The notes beneath the pieces were generated by a model. The model was given only the letters and a program-made list of their open reading frames with translations, was not told the DNA's origin and ran no database searches. Of a DNA stretch of 64,000 nt, positions 15,987 through 22,388 are shown in pieces; the stretch's first letter is position 1; the number at the start of each line of letters is the position of its first letter. A program made the translations under genes and the position numbers. Source of the DNA: an uncultured Faecalibacterium sp. (GTDB lineage Bacteria > Bacillota > Clostridia > Oscillospirales > Ruminococcaceae). Location of the stretch: assembly GCA_937907025.1 (NCBI GenBank), contig CALESJ010000049.1, forward strand, positions 1-64,000. The letters run 5' to 3'.

Positions 15987-16027
15987 TACTGTTCGCCGCA
16001 GCCGAAGCCGCAGCAGATCTCAGACAT
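15986..16027 (-). CDS. Possible 13-residue cysteine-rich peptide
   Basis: An ATG overlapping the end of the resolvase frame begins MSEICCGFGCGEQ and stops at once before repeat R1. It holds three Cys and four Gly in 13 residues. No ribosome site is evident, so it may equally be the last codons of a larger gene whose 5' part was replaced by the resolvase fragment. I give it as a lead only. Confidence 0.2.
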   Translation of the reverse strand: MSEICCGFGCGEQ

Positions 16028-16487
16028 TACCGTATGGACCAAAGGTCGGACGATAACCCTTGATTTCTTTGCGGCCCTTGTATTTTCCTTGCGTCTTTGC
16101 AATGGCCACACCTTCCCGCTGCCGTTCCAACAGATTGGTTCTCTCAAATTCATAGATAGCGCCCAACATGGTCAGCATCAGTTTTCCTGTTGGGGTGCTG
16201 GTGTCAATGCTTTCTTTGTTGCTCACAAGATGCACACCCTTGGCCTGCAACAGCTCCACCATCTTCAAAAGGTCCGATGTAGAACGCGCCAAACGGCTGA
16301 AATCGTGGATATACACTGTATCCCCTTCCCGTGCAAATTCCAGCATGGCTTGCAGCTGCGGGCGGTTGGTATCTTTGGCGGAAACTTTCTCAGTAAACCA
16401 CTTGTCGATCCCGTATTTTTTCAGCGCTTCAATCTGCCGCGCTTCGTTCTGTTCAACGGTGGAAACTCTCACATAGGCAATTTTCAT
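16020..16487 (-). CDS. Serine resolvase/invertase, C-terminally truncated
   Basis: The 155-residue protein has the resolvase catalytic domain: YVRVSTVEQNEARQ with the nucleophile Ser9, then DFSRLARSTSDL with the conserved Arg residues near 71, and the long E-helix LMLTMLGAIYEFERTNLLER. After GKYKGRKEIK the sequence leaves the family and stops. The C-terminal helix-turn-helix of about 40 residues that binds the res/inversion site is missing. Catalysis may persist but site recognition should not. GAGGA lies before the ATG. The truncation point is next to the island's left repeat, as if recombination at that end removed the 3' part. Confidence 0.85.
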   Translation of the reverse strand: MKIAYVRVSTVEQNEARQIEALKKYGIDKWFTEKVSAKDTNRPQLQAMLEFAREGDTVYIHDFSRLARSTSDLLKMVELLQAKGVHLVSNKESIDTSTPTGKLMLTMLGAIYEFERTNLLERQREGVAIAKTQGKYKGRKEIKGYRPTFGPYGNV

Positions 16488-16572
16488 GGTGCATCCTCTT
16501 CCTTACGTTTCTATTGAAGCATATGGGTAGAGTGTTAATTTGGACTTCTGGACGTTCTTTACAAGTTGTAAG

Positions 16573-16620
16573 AAAAAAGCCGCCGGGACTCTAATTTTAC
16601 AAATTAGCAGCCCCGGCGGC
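16573..16620 (-). terminator. Terminator of the small membrane protein pair
   Basis: Outer arms GCCGCCGGG (16579-16587) and CCCGGCGGC (16612-16620) enclose an inner pair CTAATTT/AAATTAG. A run of six A at 16573-16578 gives a U-run on the minus strand. Confidence 0.75.
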
Positions 16621-16704
16621 ATGTAAAGATAGGGTATAGGCTAGATTGACGGATACCACAATGAAAATGCCTGTCAAATCAGTAGAATGGACGGATCATA
16701 TGAT

Positions 16705-16980
16705 TTATCCCTGCTCTTTCAGCCCCTGTTCCATAGCTCGCATAGCGGCATCAATTTCTTCTGCACTCATACCGGCATCTTCGCCATATTCATTATAGAT
16801 ATCGTTGACTTGTTCGTCCCAGGCGCTTCCTTTGCCGCTGTAATAATAGTCAGAGTTGCTATTGGAATTGCTTGATGTGTATGAATTGCCCGATGTAGAC
16901 GATGAATCTCCCAACATTCCAATCAGAATAAAGAATACAATAACACCAGCAAAAATTGCCAGAATCGTTTTTTCACTCAT
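16705..16980 (-). CDS. Small single-span membrane protein of the island
   Basis: The 91-residue protein has one N-terminal span (ILAIFAGVIVFFILIGML), a low-complexity Ser/Asn/Tyr stretch (residues about 26-50) and an acidic C-terminal helix with EEIDAAMRAMEQGL. I chose the ATG at 16980 because AAAGGG lies about 10 bases upstream; a start 36 bases earlier is in frame. It follows a 49-residue membrane protein gene by 19 bases. No family was recognised. The layout, membrane anchor plus flexible linker plus helical tail exposed on one face, is all that can be said. Confidence 0.6.
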   Translation of the reverse strand: MSEKTILAIFAGVIVFFILIGMLGDSSSTSGNSYTSSNSNSNSDYYYSGKGSAWDEQVNDIYNEYGEDAGMSAEEIDAAMRAMEQGLKEQG

Positions 16981-16999
16981 ACGAAAACACCCTTTCTTT

Positions 17000-17149
17000 T
17001 TATACAACAATATCAATGAAGCCTTGAATCAGAGCCAATATAAATAAAAAGGCAATTCCGACTGTTAAGCAGCCATTCAATCCCGACTTTGTCGCATCTG
17101 CGCCAAACAACAGACAGCACGCAATAATGATTAACAATATAACGATCAT
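17000..17149 (-). CDS. 49-residue hydrophobic membrane peptide
   Basis: The frame encodes 49 residues with two hydrophobic segments, MIVILLIIIACCLLFGADA and TVGIAFLFILALIQGFIDIVV in outline, joined by a short polar Lys/Asn loop. GGGAGG lies 6 to 7 bases before the ATG, a good ribosome site, which supports translation. It is the first gene of a two-gene unit with the 91-residue membrane protein. The hairpin-like two-span form resembles small phage or toxin peptides, but there is no direct evidence for a toxin. Confidence 0.5.
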   Translation of the reverse strand: MIVILLIIIACCLLFGADATKSGLNGCLTVGIAFLFILALIQGFIDIVV

Positions 17150-17240
17150 TGTAAGCCTCCCTCACACCAATTCATACCATTACCCTAATTTTGTGTTTTT
17201 GGTATTTCCGCAATATATAATCAAGTCCCTCCCTCTTTTT

Positions 17241-17310
17241 AGTACTTATAAGTTCTAACATCGGTATTTTATCACATCTCCATGGTATCGTCAATAGTAC
17301 TTATTGATAC
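17241..17310. promoter_or_regulatory. Repeated AGTACTTAT motif upstream of the island XRE gene
   Basis: AGTACTTAT occurs at 17241-17249 and 17296-17304. The first is part of the palindrome ACTTATAAGT (17244-17253), the second of CAATA-GTACT-TATTG (17293-17307). Two related sites about 55 bases apart between the divergent units suggest an autoregulatory operator pair. Confidence 0.45.
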
Positions 17311-17330
17311 TCAAACAGGAGGTGTGTACT

Positions 17331-17546
17331 ATGTATCTACGTCGTTTACGGGACCTTCGTGAAGATCACGACTTATCCCAAACCAACATAGCCGCCCTCC
17401 TGCATATCCAGCAAACAGTCTATTCCCGTTATGAGCGTGGATTTCAAACCATACCACTGGAACATTTAGTAACACTGGCTGACTACTACCATGTATCTGT
17501 GGACTATATTCTTGGTCGCACACAAAATCCAATGCTTAAGCCGTAG
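17331..17546 (+). CDS. XRE-family regulator of the island
   Basis: The 71-residue protein is a lone HTH_3 domain: RLRDLREDHDLSQTNIAALL, then IQQTVYSRYERG as recognition helix, and SVDYILGRTQNP at the end. CAGGAGGTG lies 7 bases before the ATG at 17331, a strong ribosome site; an upstream in-frame start is not needed. It faces away from the two small membrane genes and probably controls them. Its sequence is a paralogue-like match to the regulator at 15645, just outside the left repeat. Confidence 0.85.
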   Translation: MYLRRLRDLREDHDLSQTNIAALLHIQQTVYSRYERGFQTIPLEHLVTLADYYHVSVDYILGRTQNPMLKP

Positions 17547-17636
17547 ATTGTATTCTTCTTGCAAAAGCCATCTCTCCAAAAGTGCGTTTTCCTTGCCTCT
17601 TATAGCCACATTTCAACCTTTTGTTCGTTTTTTACT

Positions 17637-17870
17637 TTACTTCAACAAGTCATTGATATAGGCGGGTTTTCGGTGATCCTGCTGCCGCAGGGAAATAAAA
17701 TTCTTAATATGAATCGGTCTTACCTTTTCTACCTCTTGAACGGAACAAACCTCGTCCAAATAGCGCTGCCAATACAAAATCTGTTTACGGTAATTATCAA
17801 TCGTTTTAGGCGACAGCCGCCGCACCTGGCAACTAAAAAGGTATTCCGTACATGCATCTGACAACAACAT
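17637..17870 (-). pseudogene. Tyrosine integrase N-terminal fragment
   Basis: The 77-residue frame shows the SAM-like core-binding fold of phage-type integrases: LSPKTIDNYRKQILYWQRYLDEV and VRPIHIKNFISLRQQ in outline. It stops at YINDLLK, where a complete protein would go on for over 200 residues with the catalytic Arg-His-Arg-Tyr domain. Nothing of that domain is seen downstream. The start codon lies three bases inside the right repeat R2. The fragment is therefore a dead remnant. Confidence 0.72.
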
Positions 17871-17873
17871 AAT

Positions 17874-17924
17874 AAAAAGCCCCTTTCAGTTGCATACACA
17901 ACCAAAAGGGGCTTTGTTTCGTGT
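17874..17924 (+). repeat. 51-bp direct repeat R2 with terminator hairpin (island right end)
   Basis: Second copy of the repeat at 15936-15986. Of its five differences, most fall in the stem, where pairing is kept only partly (AGCCCCTTTCAGTTG with CAACCAAAAGGGGCT). It lies directly at the start codon of the integrase fragment and is followed by another small terminator. Confidence 0.8.
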
Positions 17925-17931
17925 CTGAGGT

Positions 17932-18018
17932 TTATCGTAGTTCAGCTACGATTTTTTCCAACAATTGTCGCAGTTCACGCCCTGCCGGGGCCTTGCAGCC
18001 GGGGCAACGGGAGATCAC
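17932..18018 (-). pseudogene. Possible C-terminal remnant with a CPGC zinc-binding pair
   Basis: Directly after a stop codon a frame of 28 codons reads RCPGCKAPAGRELRQLLEKI and ends VAELR. The Cys-Pro-Gly-Cys knuckle followed by an amphipathic helix looks like genuine protein, but there is no convincing start or ribosome site. It lies between gap and the island, and may be the tail of a gene cut by the island. Confidence 0.25.
17934..17957 (+). terminator. Small intrinsic terminator right of the island
   Basis: ATCGTAG and CTACGAT pair around TTCAG, followed by TTTTTT (17952-17957). It follows repeat R2 and would stop plus-strand transcription leaving the island. Confidence 0.6.
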
Positions 18019-18070
18019 TTACGCTGCGGAATCACCCGAAATACACGGTATATCGTTGGGGAGGACTCGA

Positions 18071-19099
18071 TTACAGCTCAGCGAAGTACTTAATGGTGCG
18101 GACCATCTGGCTGGTGTAGCTGTTCTCGTTGTCGTACCAGGACACGACCTGAACCTGATAGGTGTCGTCGTCGATCTTGGTGACCATGGTCTGGGTGGCG
18201 TCGAACAGGCTGCCGTAACGCATGCCGATGACGTCAGAAGAAACGATGGGATCTTCGTTGTAGCCGAAGCTCTCGGAAGCAGCAGCCTTCATAGCGGCAT
18301 TGATGCTCTCCTTGGTGACGTCCTTGCCCTTGACAACGGCAACCAGGATGGTGGTGGAGCCGGTGGGGACGGGAACGCGCTGAGCGGAGCCGATCAGCTT
18401 GCCGTTCAGTTCGGGGATGACCAGGCCGATAGCCTTGGCAGCGCCGGTGGAGTTAGGAACGATGTTCTGAGCACCAGCACGAGCGCGGCGCAGGTCGCCC
18501 TTGCGCTGCGGGCCGTCCAGGATCATCTGGTCGCCGGTGTAAGCATGAACGGTGGTCATGATGCCGGAAACGATCGGATAGGTCTTGTTCAGGGTGTCGG
18601 CCATGGGAGCCAGGCAGTTGGTGGTGCAGGAAGCAGCGGAGATGACCTGGTCGTCAGCGGTCAGGGTCTTCTCGTTGACGGAGTAGACGATGGTCTTCAG
18701 GTCGTTGCCAGCAGGAGCGGAGATAACAACCTTCTTGGCGCCGGCTTCGATGTGAGCCATGCTCTTAGCCTTGGAGGTGTAGAAACCGGTGCACTCCAGC
18801 ACGACATCGATGCCCAGTTCGCCCCAGGGGCAATCCTTGGCGTCCTTGATGGCGTAGATGGTGATCTTCTTGCCGTCGACGACGATGTAATCCTCGCCGG
18901 CTTCGACGGTGTGCTTGTGCTCACCGATCTTGCCCAGGAAAGAGCCCTGAGCGGTGTCGTACTTCAGCAGGTGAGCCAGCATAGCGGGGCTGGTCAGGTC
19001 GTTGATGGCGACGACTTCGTAGCCGTCGGCTTCGAACATCTGACGGAAGGCCAGGCGGCCGATGCGGCCAAAACCATTGATAGCAACTTTAACAGCCAT
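18071..19099 (-). CDS. gap: Glyceraldehyde-3-phosphate dehydrogenase, type I
   Basis: The 342-residue protein has the NAD-binding start VKVAINGFGRIGRLAFRQM and the active-site block SAASCTTNCLAPM with the catalytic Cys near residue 155. The length and DNEN-type C-terminus (WYDNENSYTSQMV) are those of class I GAPDH. It catalyses phosphorylating oxidation of glyceraldehyde 3-phosphate with NAD+ in glycolysis. I chose the ATG at 19099, which has GGAGGA before it and begins the conserved strand at residue 4. Codon use is strongly biased, as in highly expressed genes. It is monocistronic with its own promoter. Confidence 0.97.
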   Translation of the reverse strand: MAVKVAINGFGRIGRLAFRQMFEADGYEVVAINDLTSPAMLAHLLKYDTAQGSFLGKIGEHKHTVEAGEDYIVVDGKKITIYAIKDAKDCPWGELGIDVVLECTGFYTSKAKSMAHIEAGAKKVVISAPAGNDLKTIVYSVNEKTLTADDQVISAASCTTNCLAPMADTLNKTYPIVSGIMTTVHAYTGDQMILDGPQRKGDLRRARAGAQNIVPNSTGAAKAIGLVIPELNGKLIGSAQRVPVPTGSTTILVAVVKGKDVTKESINAAMKAAASESFGYNEDPIVSSDVIGMRYGSLFDATQTMVTKIDDDTYQVQVVSWYDNENSYTSQMVRTIKYFAEL

Positions 19100-19188
19100 A
19101 GTAAAATCCTCCCAAGATTTTGTTGATTCGGGGCAGCTTGTCCGCCCCACCTGGAAGCGGTGACAGCACCGCGTTCCGGTATGCTTCT

Positions 19189-19217
19189 ATTGTACTCGAT
19201 TTGCACAAAAACTGCAA
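19189..19217 (-). promoter_or_regulatory. Promoter of gap
   Basis: On the minus strand TTGCAG (19212-19217) and TACAAT (19189-19194) are 17 bases apart. The remaining 350-base gap to the next plus-strand gene shows no other clear feature apart from a weak TACAAT at 19407-19412. Confidence 0.7.
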
Positions 19218-19450
19218 GTGTGTTGTTATTATTTTAACACCAAAATCCAAAAATCATGCTATTTGGTCAAAAACGAGAGGCATTGTCGCCCCGTTTTTCG
19301 GCGTTGTGTCCATAGGATATGCCCGCACCGCCCAGCAGAGCCGGGAAAAGAGTGCCAAAAAACGGTGTGGCAGCATTTTCCGGGCGCACCGGCCGGATTT
19401 TTTGCATACAATAGCGCTGTTACCGCTTGCAATGAAAGGAGGTCAGTGCC

Positions 19451-20074
19451 ATGGAGCAGCCGAGCAGCGAAATCCGGGCTCGTCTGGCCGAGCAGGCCGC
19501 CCGCCGGGAGCTGGCCGGGCTTGACCCGCAGCCGGTGTTTGGCGGTCTGCGGCTGCTGACCGCCGCCGAACTGCTGTGCCCCGGTCCGCCGCCCGGAAAA
19601 CCCGTGGATACCGCCGCCCAGCTGGACGCCCTGTGCCGGGCGGTGCAGAGCGGGGTACGGCGCCGTCCGGGGTGGCTGTACGCCATGATCCCGCCGGGGG
19701 AAAGCCTGCCCGCCTCGGTGCGCGGGCGGCTTTTGCAGGCGGCGGTCCTGTGCGTGCTGCGGGGTGCCCTGCGCACCGGCGGCAGCCGGGCGGTGGTGCG
19801 GTGTCTGGCAGGGTCCGGCAGTCTGCTGCTGTGCGCCCAGGGGGGTGCCGCAGCCCTGACCCCCGCCGACACCGTTCCTTTATGGAAACGCCTGGCCGCT
19901 GAAGGCGGCGGCTGCGCCGTATTCGGCGCGGGGCCGGTGTTCACGGCGGCGGCACGGCTGCCCCTGGCCGCCGGCACACCGGCTCCCTGCATAGAGGCGG
20001 AAACCCTGCTGCGGGACCGGTATTCCCTGCCCTATGTGTATCTGGGAGAATGGCTGGCCCGGCCCTGGGTGTAG
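19451..20074 (+). CDS. Uncharacterised protein
   Basis: The 207-residue protein is rich in Ala, Leu, Arg and Gly, with no signal peptide and no clear membrane span. GAAAGGAGG lies about 8 bases before the ATG, an excellent ribosome site, so it is translated. A central stretch GGSRAVVRCLAGSGSLLLCA faintly recalls an ATPase-like fold but lacks diagnostic motifs. Its stop is three bases from the stop of the convergent Sel1-repeat gene, with no terminator between. Not recognised. Confidence 0.65.
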   Translation: MEQPSSEIRARLAEQAARRELAGLDPQPVFGGLRLLTAAELLCPGPPPGKPVDTAAQLDALCRAVQSGVRRRPGWLYAMIPPGESLPASVRGRLLQAAVLCVLRGALRTGGSRAVVRCLAGSGSLLLCAQGGAAALTPADTVPLWKRLAAEGGGCAVFGAGPVFTAAARLPLAAGTPAPCIEAETLLRDRYSLPYVYLGEWLARPWV

Positions 20075-20076
20075 GG

Positions 20077-22167
20077 TCAGAACCAGCGGCGTTCCAGCCG
20101 TTCCAGTGCCTTGCGCGCCTCCTCGTTTCCCTGTTCCGCCGCCATGCGGTACAGCACCTTGGCCCGGATCAGGCTGCGGGGCTCGCCGCCCCAGCCCTTT
20201 TCGGCATACAATCCCAGTTTATACCGGGCTTCGGGCTGGTCCTGTTCCGCCGCTTTCCGGAACCATTGCAACGCCGTCCGGAGATTTTTCTCCGTACCGA
20301 ATCCCCGCTCCAGGCACAGGCCCAGGCGGTACATGGCCCGGGGCTCCCCGTGGTCTGCCGCCGTCCGGTAATTTTCCACCGCCCGGGGGCCGTCGCCTTC
20401 CCGCTCCAGGCAGAACCCCAGCCCGTACCGGGCCGCGGGCAGTCCCTGGGCGGCCGCCTGCTCAAACCAGTGCCGTGCCTGCTCCAAGGAAGGCTCGGTC
20501 CCCCAGCCTTTCAGGCAGCACCGCCCCAGGCGTTCCTGGGCCTGGGCGTGTCCCTGCCGGGCGGCCCGGGTATACCAGTACACCGCCCGGGCGGGGTCCC
20601 GGTCCGTTCCCCGGCCATCCTCATAGTTCAGGCCCAGATACCACTGCGCCCGCGCATCCCCTTTTTCCGCGGCCAGAAGATACCAGCGCATGGCTTCCCC
20701 GGCGTCGGCTTCCAGGCCGACGCCGTTTTCATAGCATACGCCCAGGTTGCATGCTCCCTGGGTATCCCCCTGCAAAGCCGCCGACCGGTACAGGCGCACC
20801 GCTTTCCGGGGGTCCTTCTCCACACCGGTACCGCTCTCATAGCACCAGCCCAGCCGGCATTGCCCCGGTGCATACTGCCTGTCCGCCGCGCGGCGGTACC
20901 AGGCAGCCGCCCGGACCGCATCCCGCTGTACGCCGGTGCCGCTCTCATACAGCCAGCCCAGCCGCGTCATAGCCACGGGATTGCCCTGCCGGGCCGACCG
21001 GGTATAGAGTTCCGCCGCCTGGACCGGGTCCCGGGGCAGCAGTTCTCCATTTTCGTAGCATTCACCCAGGGCAAACAGGGCTCTGGCATCGCCATGCTCG
21101 GCTGCGGCGGCAAACCACCGCACCGCTTCCGCCGGGCTGGCCTCCATCCCGACGCCCTGCCGGCAACACAGTCCAAGGCAGTATTCCCCATTCGGGTCCC
21201 CCTGCCGGGCGGCTTTCCGATACCAGCGCACCGCGGCGGCCCCGTCCTGCTTGACGCCTTCGCCCAGTTCACACCGCAGCCCCATAAGGACCTGTGCCCC
21301 CGCGTGGCCCTGCTCGGCGGCGGCTGTAAGCCACCGGGCGGCAGTCGCTTGGTCTTTTTCCACTCCGATGCCCTTTTCATAGCAGCGGCCCAAGGCAAAC
21401 TGCGCCCGGTCCAACCCGCTTTCCGCCGCCTGCCGGTACCAGGCCACCGCACGCCTGGGGTCCTTTTCCACCCCCAGGCCTTCCTCATACAGGCCGCCCA
21501 TGGCACAGCGGGCCGGCGGATACCCCGCTGCCGCCGAAAGTGTATACAGCTGCACTGCCCGGGCCACGTCCTTCTCCACACCGATGCCGTTGAGGTAGCA
21601 TACAGCCAGGCAGCATTCGCCCCGGGGGTCCCGCTTCAGGGCCGACATTCCGTACCAGTAGGCCGCCGCCTTTTTGTCCATGGGCACGCCCTTGCCAAAC
21701 TCATAGCACCACCCCAGATTGCACTGGGCGGGGGCAAATTCCTGTTCTGCCGCCTGCTTGTACAAAAAGACCGCATTTTCCCAGCTCTGGGGGCGCCCTT
21801 CCCCCTTTTCAAAGCACAACCCCAACAGGCACCGGCCGTCGGCACTGCCCTGGGCGGCCGCCTGTTCAAAGCAGGCCGCCGCTTTTTCCAGGCTGCGCAG
21901 CGTACCGCGCCCTTTATGCAGGCGCCGTCCCTGTTCGCACAGGCAGTCAGAATCGCCCCGCACGGCGCCCCGGCAGCAGAAATCATAGGCCAGCTTCGGG
22001 TCCCCGGCCCGGTCCGCCTCCCGGCAAAGGCACAGCCAACCCCGGGGGGTGATGTCGGATTCTTCCACTTCCGCAAACTCTCCGTTGCCGCACTGGGGGC
22101 AGACCTCCAGGTCCTCCCGCATGGTGACAAATTCGCAGTCCGGCGATGTACATCCGTAATACCGCAT
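20077..22167 (-). CDS. Sel1-repeat protein with N-terminal zinc ribbon
   Basis: The 696-residue protein starts with a Cys-rich stretch (YYGCTSPDCEF, then CPQCGNGEF, residues about 4-30) that fits a zinc ribbon. About 17 Sel1-like repeats of 36 residues follow, each with the pattern GxGVEKDxxKAxxWYRxAAEQG. Sel1 repeats form an alpha-solenoid used as protein scaffolds; in bacteria they often join signalling complexes. No signal peptide is seen, so it is cytoplasmic. It is divergent from spoIIE with a 221-base shared upstream region. Its partner is unknown. The repeats are regular with no decay. Confidence 0.9.
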   Translation of the reverse strand: MRYYGCTSPDCEFVTMREDLEVCPQCGNGEFAEVEESDITPRGWLCLCREADRAGDPKLAYDFCCRGAVRGDSDCLCEQGRRLHKGRGTLRSLEKAAACFEQAAAQGSADGRCLLGLCFEKGEGRPQSWENAVFLYKQAAEQEFAPAQCNLGWCYEFGKGVPMDKKAAAYWYGMSALKRDPRGECCLAVCYLNGIGVEKDVARAVQLYTLSAAAGYPPARCAMGGLYEEGLGVEKDPRRAVAWYRQAAESGLDRAQFALGRCYEKGIGVEKDQATAARWLTAAAEQGHAGAQVLMGLRCELGEGVKQDGAAAVRWYRKAARQGDPNGEYCLGLCCRQGVGMEASPAEAVRWFAAAAEHGDARALFALGECYENGELLPRDPVQAAELYTRSARQGNPVAMTRLGWLYESGTGVQRDAVRAAAWYRRAADRQYAPGQCRLGWCYESGTGVEKDPRKAVRLYRSAALQGDTQGACNLGVCYENGVGLEADAGEAMRWYLLAAEKGDARAQWYLGLNYEDGRGTDRDPARAVYWYTRAARQGHAQAQERLGRCCLKGWGTEPSLEQARHWFEQAAAQGLPAARYGLGFCLEREGDGPRAVENYRTAADHGEPRAMYRLGLCLERGFGTEKNLRTALQWFRKAAEQDQPEARYKLGLYAEKGWGGEPRSLIRAKVLYRMAAEQGNEEARKALERLERRWF

Positions 22168-22211
22168 CCCGTATCCTCCCGGTCCGCCTCTGGGGCGTTG
22201 ATCTTCTTTTC

Positions 22212-22240
22212 AGTATATTCTCTTTTTGGCCGCCGCACAA
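22212..22240 (-). promoter_or_regulatory. Promoter of the Sel1-repeat gene
   Basis: On the minus strand TTGTGC (22235-22240) and TATACT (22212-22217) have a 17-base spacer, 45 bases before the start codon. Confidence 0.6.
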
Positions 22241-22388
22241 GCAAGGGCATCGGGGCGTTTTTCGCCATTTCGGGCGGGGCGGGCGGCTTTTTGTTTGGTT
22301 TTGGGCTTTCGCTGTCCTGCGGCAAAAAGCGCAGGGTGCACAGGCTATACTTCCTGGCACAACCGCATATGAGGGAGGGGTTTTTATT

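Noticed and set aside
15936..17924. CRISPR-like reading of the paired 51-bp repeats
   Set aside because: There are only two copies, 1.9 kb apart, separated by genes, and no cas genes; they are terminator hairpins.
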